The position numbers and the translations under genes are program-made. From positions 27,670 to 91,669 of the forward strand of contig CAICTM010000207.1 of NCBI GenBank assembly GCA_903772945.1: 64,000 bases of DNA, written 5' to 3'. Positions 38,030 to 49,120 of the stretch are shown piece by piece. The notes below the pieces were generated by a model. The model searched no databases. It was given only the letters and a program-made list of their open reading frames with translations, and was not told the origin of the DNA. Source of the stretch: Seminavis robusta (Eukaryota > Bacillariophyta > Bacillariophyceae > Naviculales > Naviculaceae). The stretch's first letter is position 1. Every line of letters starts with the position of its first letter.

Positions 38030-39805
38030 TGGAAAACCAGTGGAAAACCAGTACAGGCTCGATTCAGACCAGAGTTGGACGTCCCCGCACATCTCCAATG
38101 TAGGGAAGTGCACCTCCCTCAAGTTTCCTTTGATAAATTGTATTGAGGTACATGTATGGAGCAGATCCTCCAACACACTCCTGCACGGTTCCCTAATGGA
38201 TACCATGGAATGAATACTATATTAAATTTTGGGTGTCCCATAAGGAACGATTGGTTGCTCAGCATGCCGTTTGTTGATGCAGGTGTCATCAACATGGAGG
38301 ATCAACTTGTCCTCCACAGTCTAATGGCTACCGTGGAACGAATAAATAATTTGCAAGTCAAACAAGGGGTGTATGCCCCATGATGAATGCTCGCTGTTCC
38401 AGCCTGCCCTGAAGGGGCTTGGTGAAAAAGTCACCGCGCATCTCCAATGTTGGGCAGTAAACGACCCTAAGGTTGCCCTTGTTCACCTGATCATGAACAA
38501 AGAAAAAGCGAATGTTCAGAGCCCGAGTCCTCTTGCCCGAACTGCCTTTGCCATTCTCTGCAAGAATGATCGTGCTCTTGTTGTCCTGCATAAGGATGTT
38601 GTCCTCGACAACGATCCCCTGCTCCTCAAAGAACAACTAGGCCCACAGCATGGGCGACATGACATCGTCAGCTCCAATCAATTCCGCTTCCGTGCTGCTC
38701 CTCGAATTCAATTTCTGTTTCGCGGATACCGACAGCACCGCGCCACTTCCAAAGGACATGACTCCTCCTGTATGGGAACGGTAATCAGGATGGACTGCAA
38801 ATGATGCATCCACCCACCAAGTGATGACACGGATATCATCAACATGGAGAATCAACTTGTCCTCCACAGTCTGGCCCAGAAACTTCAGGCCTTGGACCAA
38901 CTTGCCACAGTCGTCAACTGTAGGGCTTGTGACACGGGTGCAAAGAACAGTAGTGAGTGTTTGCACATCAGGTCTTGCTCTCTTGCATAGAAACAGCAGC
39001 TTGGCTGCAAAGGTGTGATAAGTCTCCCTGGTTTTGTCACCCAGGGTGGCTCCATCGCCAGAGCTGAAAAGGTCAGCAGGAGCTGCACTTGGTACCTTTT
39101 TCATCTGCTCAAAGTCCACTGGGAATTCCGACACCATTTTCTTGACATAGTCTATCATGTCAATCATGACTTTGCCCGGATCCGAGAAATCGATCGTCAT
39201 TCCCAAGTAATCATGCTTGGGTCCACACATGGCCTTAATGGCTCCATACGTGCCATATTTCCGGTTGAGGTGGTACTGGGGAGGTCTGAGAAAGTGGAGC
39301 TTTTGGAGCAGTGGTTGCTGGAAGTGCTTCATGATGATGCCCCGGTCCTTGCTTCCAGCCAAGTACCTAACCAAAGTCTTCACTGCAGTGGCATGATCCT
39401 GCTTGGTATCATGGGTGAACCTCACCACTTGAGAGAGAGAGAAGGCAGTGTTAGATCTGGTGTTGGCAGTGAGGTACAGCAGCATAGCAATATCTGAGGG
39501 ATGAAAGGTAGGGGGCACCAGTGCTACATACCAGTACAGGGGAAATGTGATCTGCTGGCCTGGTCTGAGAGATAGTTGCCAGCGCCAGGAGGTGAAATTT
39601 GCAGTGTTGAATAATGGGATTGGCTAAACAACTGAAGGACCCTGGTGATGGGCAAATGGTTGCCATCCATGGATTGCTGCTTTTTGCAGTGGCTATCCAT
39701 CCAGGACTTGTCGGCTGTGTTGTCAGACAAGACTTGCACATTGACATGATACAGACCTGGAAGCTGCTGGATAAGATAGCAAGCGTGAAGTAGTGTATCT
39801 ACCAT
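38030..39805 (-). mobile_element. Composite LTR-retrotransposon relics (copia pol end, plus RNase H fragment)
   Basis: Several pieces lie on the minus strand. 38358-39518 is a copia RNase H/integrase-distal segment. 39524-39805 has 'VLSDNTADKSWMD' and 'GAGNYLSDQASR', reminiscent of the RNase H tail of a Ty3- or DIRS-type element. 38040-38200 repeats the extreme copia end ('KGNLREVHFPTLEM'). The segments at 38245-38330 and 38830-38880 share 'GATATCATCAACATGGAGAATCAACTTGTCCTCCACAGTCT'-like sequence, a further internal duplication. No LTRs are identifiable. It is a nest of truncated insertions. Confidence 0.7.
38358..39518 (-). pseudogene. Copia-type RT/RNase H fragment with an in-frame TAG
   Basis: The frame begins 'SDIAMLLYLTANTRSNTAF' and 'KTLVRYLAG', typical of the copia RT end, but then repeats the region from another copia relative: 'HDYLGMTIDFSDPGKVMIDM', 'LLFLCKRARPDVQTLTTVLC', 'WWVDASFAVHPDYRSHTGG', 'KLNSRSSTEAELIGADDV'. 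A TAG at 38637-38639 falls where the family has a Trp-x-Arg-x-Phe-Leu motif, and the frame continues with 'QDNKSTIILAENGK' and 'DFFTKPLQG' to 38358. It lacks the catalytic RT YVDD segment. The chimeric order suggests recombination between two copies before decay. Confidence 0.78.
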
Positions 39806-40192
39806 GATGGAGCTTTCAATCTAGCTAGCTAGCTAGCTAATGCTACAGTGTTCCTGAGGTAACTGCAGAATCTTGCCGAACAATAGATATAGGTAGATGT
39901 GTTGTCATAGCTGTTGCTGTCCCGTTCTGTTGCCGGTTGCGGGTCCGTACCGGTACGGTACGACTGTACACGTACGGTACGGTACGACTGCACTGTTAGT
40001 TAGCTCTAACTCTACACACCATTCTACACTAAAGCTCCAACCCTACTTTGGGATCCGCAACGAAGCTTTCGGAAAGATCGCGGCCATGCAATGGCACAAC
40101 CGCCGCACAACAACAGCAACAACAACAACATCAAAGCTCTCGACGTCAAAGCTTCGTGGAACCGTCAAACACTACAAGTAACTAACAATACA
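39806..40192. other. Upstream region of RPN5
   Basis: Contains GCTAGCTAGCTAGC at 39824, a dense CCGTACCGGTACGGTACG cluster at 39946-39985, and CAACAACAACAACAA at 40107. An in-frame ATG at 40091 could add 34 polar residues to RPN5, but the conserved protein starts at 40193. Confidence 0.5.
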
Positions 40193-41738
40193 ATGCCAGA
40201 AGGAGCATCCGGAACAGCCTCGGGCGGCCAGCTCGAGGAAAAGGTTGATTTGAGTGCCGAGACAGAATCCAAACTGGCGCAGAGTGCCACTTTGGTTCAG
40301 GGAGGTCAACTGCGAGAGGCATTGGCTCTGCTCGCTGCCTTGGAAAAGCGTTGCCGTGTTGGAAATGATACAGACTCGCTTGCCAAAGTTTGTGAGGCGT
40401 CTCTTCAGTACTGTCGGGATGTGGGTGATGAGGAAGCACTATTGTCAACTTTGAAGACGTTGGCTACGAGACGCTCTCAAAAAACAAAGGCGGTCAAGGC
40501 GCTCGTCAGCAAGGCGATTCCATGGTGTCTAGCCGACCAGTACACTCCCGTCACTGTGGCCAACGACGCAGAGAAAGATGCTCGAGACAATTTGGTCGTT
40601 GCATTGCGAGATATTACGGATGGAAAGATCTTTTTGGAGTTGGAACGGGCTCGTTTGACGCGAGCTCTGGCATTCGTCAAGGTGGGTTCTACACGGTCCA
40701 GTTCTTTTGTAGCGAAGTGAGTTGTTATTATGGAGGCTGACCATCGTTATTATTATTCTTTTGTACAACAGGAACAAGATGGGGATGTTGGCAGTGCTGC
40801 GGATGTGTTGCAGGAAGTGCATGTGGAAACGTATGGATCTCTGTCCAAACGCGACAAGGTGGAATTCATTCTCGAACAAATGCGCATGACCCTTGCCAAG
40901 AAAGACTTTGTTCGCGCTGCCATTGTTGCCGGAAAAATCTCTCGCAAACACTTGAAGGAAGAGAACATGGAAGAGTACAAAGTAAAATTCTACACACTCA
41001 TGGCCATCTATCATCGCCACGACAAGGACGCTCTGGAGCTGGCCAAGGATTATCATGCAATCTACTCGACATCTCACATTCTCAAGGAGGATGCCAAATG
41101 GACAGAGGCGTTGCAGAGCACAGTCTTGTTCCTGACTTTGAGTCCGTACAGCATGGAACAGCAAAACATGTTGCATGTGGTCAGTGAGGACTCCAATTTG
41201 GAGAAAATTGAGGCCTGCAAGTACGTCATGGCAATCGTTCTTGTTGTGCGTGTTGCTTCTCTCCTCTTGTTGTTTCTCACTGTCAAATCCTTTTCAATCG
41301 TAAACACACAGCACCACGGTCAAGTCGCTACTAAAGAAGGAAATTATCAACTATCCCATGGTAAACCAGAAGGAACTGGAATCTTGGCCTGCCTTTAAGG
41401 AAGGCGATTTGGAAGCTCACTGGCATGAGACCTTTCACCGAAGAATTATCCAGCACAACATTCGTGTGGCATCTCTCTACTATCGACAGATCCATGGTGC
41501 TCGACTGGCGCAACTCCTGGGCCTTGATTCGGAACGACTCGAGAAGGAGATTTCCTCCATGGTCAGTGATCGCAGCGTGTACGCTAAGATTGATCGACCC
41601 AAGGACATTGTGCGCTTTGCCGCAGCAAAGAGCTCCGAGGCAATTTTGTCCGATTGGGCTGCTGATATCGATAAGCTTTTGCATCTTGTGGAGACCACTA
41701 CGCACCTGATCAACAAGGAGAACATGACGGCGCAGTAG
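40193..41738 (+). CDS. RPN5: 26S proteasome regulatory subunit RPN5 (PSMD12), three exons
   Basis: A structural subunit of the proteasome lid, with no catalytic site. Exons are 40193-40681, 40772-41220 and 41312-41738, with GT-AG introns of 90 and 91 bp that keep frame. The 454-residue product matches the family length (~450). Recognisable parts include 'YTPVTVANDAEKDARDNLVV'-adjacent helices in the N-terminal solenoid, 'EILQEV'-like 'DVLQEVHVETYGSLSKRDKV', 'EQMRMTLAKKDFVRAAIVAG', 'ISRKHLKEE', 'YKVKFYTLMAIYHRHDKD', and a C-terminal PCI domain with 'RIIQHNIRVASLYYRQIHGA', 'RLAQLLGLD' and 'YAKIDRPKDIVRF'. The first ~25 residues (Gly/Ser/Glu-rich) vary in the family. It converges with the SGNH-like gene. 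Confidence 0.92.
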
Positions 41739-41919
41739 AGTAATGTCGGGGTTTGTTTGGTAGTGCGCGCATTTTCAATCAGTACAATCAATCTCGATTG
41801 CATGGGCTTTACCTACAGTAGTAGAATTCAATTCAGTCATTCTCAACTCTAGCTAAATAGCGGTATTGGTCCTACAGTTGGAGAGACAGTCGCTCTATCG
41901 CATCGTTTCATCATTTATG

Positions 41920-43497
41920 TTACCCCGTATTGGGTTCCACCAATCCCAGCACCACTGCCACAAGATAGAGCGCTTCGACATGCGATGCCAATGGCAAGAC
42001 GTGTCCCCAATCCGACGACGCATCCCAGAGCGGCCCGACAATGAACTGACTGCTCACAAATCGCACACCGTAATCCTGACATGCCTTTTTGATGATGCGA
42101 TTGTACCCCGCCAAGACGGTCGGAGACCTCCAATCTTTGGGAGGACAGTATCCGGCAATCCGTTCGTTGAGTGGATTGTCATGAATGGATCGTGCCCAGA
42201 TTTGGACACTGCCCGTGGTTGTACTAGTAGTATGCACCTGCAACCGGTTCAAGAGTTTTCGAATCTGCAGGTTGTAGTCGCGAAACAATGCTGGCTTGTT
42301 TCCACTAAAACTGGCAGACCATTGTCCCACGGCAAAGAGAATACTGTCACAACGTCCCACTATTTTGTGGACAATGGTCTTGTTGTTGACGTCTCGTGGC
42401 AAATTGGCCTTGATCCATTCAACTTGTAGATTGTTGCGGGCCATGGTAAAGTTGAAATGTTGCACCAAACTGGCCTTGAGTGTTCGTGAATGACTGCCGC
42501 CGACTAAGCAGAGTGTGGTGGGTTGTACGGCGCGGATCTTATGAGGGCCTTCCCACCAGGCTGTTGTAGTTGTTGTTGTTCGAGCAGCAAATTGTGTGTA
42601 TTGAAAGTTTTGGGTGTAGGGTTCGAATCGATGCAAGTTGGTGGGTTCGACACAATGTTTGGGTGGATGAAAGAAATCGGAATGGGAGGGATCATCGATG
42701 CGCAGACACCCCCGTGGTTGAAAGCGTGTCAATACGGGTGTAAAGTCTTGTTCGGCGACTCGTTCATCGGTCTGATGCATCCAATATCCCATGGTAGGAC
42801 GGTGTTTATTGTTGTTGTGTAATAGTGACGACGTGGTTGTTGTTGTCTTTATTGTTGTTTCAATGACCACCTTGACATTGGATTTGAGGAGTCGATGATT
42901 GTGGAGTGGATCTTCGACGCACGTTTGTTGAAAGTCAAAGTTGTCGTCGTTGGAAAAGTCGTGGCACATGATGACAATAATCTCGACAAAGTAGAGTCCC
43001 GTGACGGGTACTTGATGGTAGTGGCCCACCAATGTGGTGGAATGTTGCGGATTTTTGTTCTTAGCGGTAGTTGTTACCCAATCATCTATTAAAACCAGAG
43101 CAGGACCTGACAGCCGTCCTCTCAGATAGGGAGTGGGACATCTTCCATTGCGATTCAGTGTAACGACAAAAATAGCGTCCTCTGGTACATGTTCCACGGA
43201 AACAATGTCATTGGCCATGAGACCCGTAGGATCCGTGGCAAGAAATTGCCGTTCTGGCTTGGGAAGAACCACCGTGTCATCCGTATCGTCATTAATGTCT
43301 TCTGCGGATTTCCACTGTTTGCTAGTAACATCAAAAGCACTTGTAGTTCCTTTGGCAGGTTCCAAGACAAAGACTCGAATGGCAAATGCAGTCAGAATCA
43401 GTGCCAGTGAAAGCCATGTACAAGCTCTGTCACGACCGGCCCTGCTACTCGATACCAAAAGATCCTTTCGCTTCTTCTTCGAAACCACTCCCACCAT
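41920..43497 (-). CDS. Type II membrane protein with SGNH/PC-esterase-like domain
   Basis: 525 residues in one exon. A basic cytoplasmic tail ('SKKKRKD') precedes a signal anchor (~28-45, 'WLSLALILTAFAIRVFVL'), typical of Golgi enzymes. An N-terminal ~70-160 stretch looks like a beta-rich domain. The C-terminal half shows 'LCLVGGSHSRTLKASL' (333-338, Gly-x-Ser-His, block I), 'ILFAVGQWSAS' (block III, with Gln for the usual Asn), and 'DASSDWGHV' near the end, the Asp-x-x-His site shape of block V. These fit plant/fungal-type polysaccharide O-acetyltransferases or esterases (PC-esterase, NXPE groups). Low-complexity Thr runs interrupt the middle. It is divergent from the TruA gene with 238 bp between. 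Family by motif, substrate unknown. Confidence 0.6.
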   Translation of the reverse strand: MVGVVSKKKRKDLLVSSSRAGRDRACTWLSLALILTAFAIRVFVLEPAKGTTSAFDVTSKQWKSAEDINDDTDDTVVLPKPERQFLATDPTGLMANDIVSVEHVPEDAIFVVTLNRNGRCPTPYLRGRLSGPALVLIDDWVTTTAKNKNPQHSTTLVGHYHQVPVTGLYFVEIIVIMCHDFSNDDNFDFQQTCVEDPLHNHRLLKSNVKVVIETTIKTTTTTSSLLHNNNKHRPTMGYWMHQTDERVAEQDFTPVLTRFQPRGCLRIDDPSHSDFFHPPKHCVEPTNLHRFEPYTQNFQYTQFAARTTTTTTAWWEGPHKIRAVQPTTLCLVGGSHSRTLKASLVQHFNFTMARNNLQVEWIKANLPRDVNNKTIVHKIVGRCDSILFAVGQWSASFSGNKPALFRDYNLQIRKLLNRLQVHTTSTTTGSVQIWARSIHDNPLNERIAGYCPPKDWRSPTVLAGYNRIIKKACQDYGVRFVSSQFIVGPLWDASSDWGHVLPLASHVEALYLVAVVLGLVEPNTG

Positions 43498-43735
43498 CCT
43501 TTCCTTTCTTTCATGCTATTATGCTATTGACGTGACGTCTTCATGCCAACCAGCTTAATATTCTATTGTAGCTACCGGTGTGTGGATATACCGCAATAGT
43601 TGGTGTCATCGTCACTCTTTTTTGTTGTTGTTCTGGATCTTTTGGATCTTTTGAGTCAGTCACGATTGCTCATCATTCGTCACTCAACGGACTGCCATTC
43701 ATTTTCATGTTTTCACAACACTTCGAAACTCAGCC
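43498..43735. promoter_or_regulatory. Short divergent promoter interval, SGNH-like and TruA-like genes
   Basis: Only 238 bp separate the two start codons, so both promoters must lie here. Direct repeats TCTTTTGGATCTTTTGAG (43636-43653) and TGCTATTATGCTATTG (43513-43528) are visible. No TATA box is assigned. Confidence 0.45.
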
Positions 43736-44886
43736 ATGGCGACTTCAATTGATGACAATGACACGACAAGAGTTCAGCAGGACAACCACAAGAAAGCTAG
43801 CTATCAGAATAACACTACGAACAAGCAAGATAGTCATGTCCATGTGTTTCTAAGTCTGGAATACCACGGGACCAATTATGGGGGTTGGCAACGACAAGGC
43901 CCCAAAAATCACGTGGTGTATCCCAGCGTCCAGGGAACTCTGGAACAAGCAGCCACGCAAGTGTGTCGGTCCTTTCACACTAGTAATAGTCAGATTCCAC
44001 TAGTGGCAACAAACGACGAAACGGGGGACTGTGTGGCGGTTTTGAGTCAGAGCAGTGGAAGAACCGATCGAGGAGTCCATGCACTCGATCATCAGTGTGT
44101 ATTGAGACTTCCCTTTGCGGCAGCGTGTCAACACGAAGAGCCATTCCAAGACTTCTTTGTAACATCACCATCACTATTTCTCCGCCAACTCAATCAGGCA
44201 CTTCCTTCGGATATCCATGTTCGGACCTGTCAGCTCGTCGCCAATCGACAGCAACGCAAACAACTACGTTTTCTTCGCAAACGGTACACCTATCTCATTC
44301 AACAAGCACCACAGCAACAACACAATCATGACGACAACAACAACAACAACAACAACAACAATAAACTACTCAATCGACCCTGGCATCCCTGGAACGATTA
44401 CACCTACTTTGTCAAGGAGACCATGAATGTCGACCACATGAAACAAGCACTCCAGTACATGATGGGAACACATGACTTTTTACCACTAGCGTGTGAAAAA
44501 GGCATCAAAACCAGCAGTGGCAAAAATGGGACACGGACATTGCATCAAGGGACCATTACAGTCGTTAGTAGTACTACCGCGGGACAACAACCAGAACAAC
44601 AACACAAACTTCCATGGTTCTCTCATGCCGTTCGACGACCACACGACGAACGAAACAAGAAAAAGAGAAAAAAGGAAACCAATGACAATAAGAGCAACAA
44701 AAAGGCGCTCAACAACAATGCCAAGGATGTACCAGCATCGACTCTGGAAAGCTCTACATCAACAACTACACAAGTAACACCAACACCAACGTCAGAAGCA
44801 CCAGTGGCAGCGACAACAACAACAACCTCCGACACTTCACCACCCTGCATTTTCGAACCGCCACTGTACGGTTCTCGTTCACAAAT

Positions 44887-44918
<32 letters not shown>

Positions 44919-45274
44919 CATTACAAATAATAAACGAACGACCCAAAGTACAAGAAAACCAGAATAGATTGCAGCCGCAACATTACACCATCCTACAAAT
45001 CGATCTCGAGGGGAATGGATTCTTGCGGCATCAAGTACGACGCATGGTCAGTGTACTCATCAAAGTGGGCGCGGGAACGTGGCCGCCCGAAATCGTACAA
45101 CAAATTTTATCAAAGGGAGACCCCAAGTTCCTACAAGGAATGGCATTGGCGCCATCCCGGGCGCTTTGGAAGACGCGAGTCACGCATTCGTTCTTCTTGG
45201 TGCGTACTACTAGTGGGAGTGCTGCTAATAATATTGAGGACGCTGTGGACGATGGTGAGGACGATGACGAATGA
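43736..45274 (+). CDS. tRNA pseudouridine synthase, TruA family
   Basis: Isomerises specific uridines in tRNA to pseudouridine. The 512-residue protein has 'LSLEYHGTNYGGWQRQ' near the N-terminus, the catalytic motif 'SSGRTDRGVHALDH' with nucleophile Asp111, 'RKRYTYLI', 'MMGTHDFLPLACEKG', and C-terminal 'DLEGNGFLRHQVRRMVSVLI', the last also conserved in TruA. Two low-complexity inserts enlarge it: Gln/His/Asn runs (~195-215) and a long Thr/Gln/Ser/Lys-rich segment (~285-410) encoded by CAA/ACA repeats, including nine or more glutamines. These lie between conserved strands and probably loop out. No intron is needed. PUS1/PUS3-type activity cannot be told apart from sequence. Confidence 0.88.
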
Positions 45275-45923
45275 GAGGATTTCAACTCGAATGATATCAA
45301 ATCAATCCGCTGTGGTTTTAAGAGGTGGAGTGAATCGAATCGAACACTCATACAAACAACCACGTCACATCACTATAGCTCATCGCTGAGCTAGAGATTG
45401 CAGATATGCATACTCCAGCAAAGAACATTTATTATTGTGTCAACCTGAGGATCCGCCTATGGTACCGGTACCGGTAGCAACGTCTTCACGCACAAACCTT
45501 CGTTGCTCTTTCAGCAAAACCAAGACCGGAGGCCCAGTCTTGATTCACGGCCAGCTGGATCAGCCTTCGCTTCTTGCCCTTTGGTGTCAATTGCATTGCC
45601 CAGCCGCAAAGGCGAAGGATTCGATTCGATCCGATCTTTATCAATTGCAGCAAAAAGTGAGTATTCTAAATATTCGAATGATTCTTTGGAAAGATTAGAT
45701 TACATGTACCGTACTAGAGTACGATGTAGACTACCGGTACCGTACGTATCATAGATTAGACTGATCATGAAGGCTCCGTTCAAAATTCAAGGGGGTCTGA
45801 AAAAATCCAAGTTTCCCATTTTATACCCAGCTGATTTTTTCGCACATTGAAACGAATAAACTCGATGTAGCCGGTAATTTTACTCCTATCTCTAACCTTA
45901 ACACAGCAAATCCCTTTAAGTAA
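45275..45923. other. Intergenic, no gene seen
   Basis: Holds GGTACCGGTACCGGTA at 45461 and TACCGGTACCGTACG at 45733. The stretch from 45775 leads into the satellite array. No coding signal. Confidence 0.45.
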
Positions 45924-46490
45924 ATTCGGCTTTTTTTCAGCGTTCGTCTCCTGTTCCCTCAGTTTGCTCCCTACTTGGATCCATATGACGAATACATGCA
46001 ATCCAGCCATTGTAGCCAGCCATGGTACCGTAGGCAGAGAGTTACATTGATCGACGACAGTGGCAACAGTACCGAACACACTCAGGTTCGGCTTTGCTCG
46101 CTGCACTCGGTTACCTCAAATTGGATCCTTATGACCAATACATGCACAAAACCGAATATTGTTAATCCAGCCATTGTAGCCGGCTACCGTACAGTTACAT
46201 CGGCGACAGTGTCAACAGTACCGAACACACTCAGGTTCCGCTTTGCTGGCTACACTCTGTTGACGGTATCATGCATTGGATCCTTATGACGAAAACATGC
46301 ACAACCAAACATTATGAATCCAGCCATTATAGCCGGCTGCGGTATAGCTACATCGACGACAGTGGCAACAGTACCGAACACACTCAGGTTCCGCTTTACT
46401 GGCTACACTCCGTTACCGGTACCTTGCATTGGATCCTTATGACGAATACATGCACAACCGAACATTGTCAATCTCCAGCCAGTCGTTGAC
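45924..46490. repeat. ~150-bp BamHI-site satellite, array 1 (about four units)
   Basis: A leader (TTCGGCTTTTTTTCAGCGTT, 45924 on) is followed by units marked by GGATCC(T)TATGACGAATACATGC at about 45978, 46122, 46270 and 46430. Units end in one of two types, A ('GCTTTGCTCGCTGCACTCGG') or B ('GCTTTACTGGCTACACTCCG'); order here A, B, B. The last unit is cut by an inverted R1 copy. The leader is repeated at the start of array 2. Confidence 0.88.
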
Positions 46491-46496
46491 ATGTAT

Positions 46497-46834
46497 CTTT
46501 CAAGCTAGCCCTGGCGACAACACCCGACTACGTCGTGTGTTGCCGCCCGGTATCATTCATTCCCGCATTGCAACCTTCTTTTATTAAGCTAGCCCTGGCG
46601 ACAACACCCGACTACGTCGTGTGTTGCCGCCCGCAACTCTATAATTTACCAGCTGCCATTCCCTTATTGTAACTCTAACCTTTACAGCTCCTGCTGGCTT
46701 ATTGTGCTTTTGTGCTGAGTGCACTAACCTTAAATATTAATGATTTATTCCTACTCCTAACTTGTATTGAGCCATCAATGTTCAGTTTTGTTGGCTTATG
46801 ACTATCTCTATCCTTATACTTTGGCTTCACCGGA
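46497..46834 (-). repeat. R1 dispersed repeat, copy e (inverted, right end missing)
   Basis: R1 in reverse orientation from CTTTCAAGCTAGCCC to TTGGCTTCACCGGAAT, with both hairpin blocks (46512-46548 and 46597-46632). It lacks the ~70-bp right end (TCTATCTGTCTTTCTGCCG...). It lies exactly between satellite arrays 1 and 2. Confidence 0.88.
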
Positions 46835-48170
46835 ATTCGGCTTTTTTTCAGCGTTCGTCTCCTGTTTCCTCAGTTTGCTCGCTACTTGGATCCTTACGGT
46901 ATGACGAATACATGCACAACCGAATATTGTCAATCCAGCCATTGTAGCCAGCTACCGTAGAGTTACATCGATCCGTGACAGTACCGAACACACACTCAGG
47001 TTCCGCTTTACTGGCTACACTCCGTTACCGGTACCTTGCTTTGGATCCTTATGACGAATACATGCACAACCGAACATTGTCAATCCAGCCATCGTAGCTA
47101 GCTACCGTAGAGTTCATCAATCAGTGACAGTGGCAACAGTACCGAACAAAAGCAGGTTCGACTTTGCTCGCTGCACTCAGTTACCTCGCATTTGATCCTT
47201 ATGACGAATACATGCACAAAACAGAATATTGTTAATCCAGCCATTAGCGGCTACCGTACAATACATCGGCACAGTGTAACAGTACGAACACACTCAGGTT
47301 CCGTTTTGCTGGCTACACTCCATTGCCGGTACGTTGCTTTGGATCCTTATGACAAATACATGCAAAACCGAACATTGTCAATCCAGCCATCATAGCTAGC
47401 TATCGTAGAGTTCATTGATCGGTGACATTGGCAAGAGTACCGAACACACTCAGTTCAACTTTGCTCGCTGCAGTCGGTACCTTAATTGGATCCTTATGAC
47501 GAATACATGCACAACCGAATAATTGTCAATCCAGCCATTGTAGCCAGTTACCGTAGAGTTACATCGATGTACAGTGGCAACAGTACCGAACACACAGGTT
47601 CCGCTTTACTGGCTACACTCCGTTACTGGTATCTCATTGGATCCTTATCCGAATAACATGCACAACCGAAATTTGAATCCAGCCATTGTGGCCGGCTGCG
47701 GTATAGCTACATCGACGACAGTGGCAACAGTACCGAAAGTTCGGCTTTGCTCGCTACGGTTACGGGTACTCGCATTGGATCCTATGACGAATACATGCAC
47801 AACGAATATTGTCAATCCAGCCATGGTAGCCAGTTACCGTAGAGTTACTCGATCGTGACAGTGGCAACAGTACCGAACACACAGGTTCCGCTTTACTGGC
47901 TACACTCCGTTACCGGTACGTTGCATTGGATTCTTATGACGAATACATGCACAACCGAACATTGTCAATCTAGCCATTGTAGCCAGCTATCGTTGAGTTC
48001 ATCGATCGGTGACAGTGGCAACAGTACCGAACAAAAGCAGGTTCGACTCTGCTCGCTGCACTCGGTTACCTCGCATTGGATCCTTATGACGAATACACTC
48101 ACAACGGAATATTGTCAATCCAGCCATTGTAGCCAGCTGCCGTATAGCTAGTGGCAACAGTACTTGATTT
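46835..48170. repeat. ~150-bp BamHI-site satellite, array 2 (about nine units, alternating A and B)
   Basis: After a second copy of the leader (46835-46887), units marked by GGATCC(or a variant)TTATGAC occur near 46888, 47043, 47196, 47340, 47488, 47639, 47776, 47927 and 48068. Unit ends alternate strictly B-A-B-A-B-A-B-A, so the real period is a ~300-bp dimer. Individual units carry 1-5% to ~10% indel differences. Small ORFs follow the repeat and are not genes. Confidence 0.88.
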
Positions 48171-48699
48171 GCGCATACAGGAAAATGGGTACCGACACAG
48201 GAATCACCACCAAAACAGTAGGAAATAACAAGAAGGGATGAATCCGGTAGGAGGGTCCACTCTCTTGTGTGTTGTCGAGTAGCTAGCCTTGCTCCTGTTC
48301 CCTTTCAATGAGTCGACGACGATCCGTTCATGCTGTTGGTAGGGCTGGAGTTAACAGTTTCCTCCGTACACATACGTCCGTAGCGATAGCCTCTTCTTCC
48401 TCGTGTTATTCGGAGCGATCAATCGTTCGTTGGACCGCGACAATGGTAATTCATCGGCCGTCAGCAGTACAGCAGAGAAAACAACAAATAGATATGAGTT
48501 TTGCAGACGACCGGAGACTTACCATTGTTTTTCAAATTGCACCAACTTGGCCGTCATGGGCCGAGAACTGACTGCCATCCCACGGTCCATAGGATTCAAT
48601 GAGGGATGGCTTTCGAATCTACACCGGAGAAGGATGGCTTGAGTGAGGCTTGGATAACAGAGGTGCGACCGATTCGATTCGAATAATTAAAACAACTCA
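48171..48699. other. Unique spacer, no gene seen
   Basis: An 87-codon ORF (48308-48571) is present, but it has a random composition and no motif. No RNA gene found. Confidence 0.4.
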
Positions 48700-49085
48700 C
48701 CTGTTGACGGCCGAGCTCAGATTTATCTCCTGTTTACCATAGAAATCCAATGAGGGAGAGAAGTCAGCGCTGTACCTTCAATTAACACTCTTGATAATAG
48801 GCTTACCTCGAATCGATTGGATCGATCGGCCGATTGGATAAAGCACTCACCATGCATTGTTGTCGGCCAAGCTTGGATTTACCTCCTGTTTACCATAGGA
48901 ATACAATGAGGGAGAGAAATCAGTGCTGCACCTTCAATAATAACACACTTGATAATAGACTTACCCGTACTAGTAGTAGTAGCCATCGATCGATCGTTGA
49001 CGGCCGAGCTTGGAATTCTCTCCTGTTTACCATAGAAATTCAATGAGGGAGAGAAGTCAGCGCTGTACCTTCAATAACAGGCTTG
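48700..49085. repeat. ~165-bp tandem repeat, three units
   Basis: Each unit has 'TTGACGGCCGAGCT', 'CTCCTGTTTACCATAGAAAT', 'CAATGAGGGAGAGAAGTCAG' and 'CTGTACCTTCAAT', then 'CTTGATAATAG'. Units start near 48703, 48860 and 48995 with variable spacers rich in ATCGAT. The ordered blocks show no stable reading frame. Confidence 0.85.
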
Positions 49086-49092
49086 ATAACAG

Positions 49093-49120
49093 ATAAATAA
49101 ATAAATAAATAAATAAATAA
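49093..49120. repeat. (ATAA)7 microsatellite
   Basis: Seven tandem ATAA units directly after the third 165-bp repeat. Confidence 0.9.

Noticed and set aside
45970-48160. Small ORFs in the satellite beginning MTNTC or similar
   Set aside because: They repeat with the monomer and break with each indel, so they are by-products of the repeat.
48308-48571. 87-codon ORF after the satellite
   Set aside because: No motif, Ser/Arg-rich random composition, no homologous neighbour.
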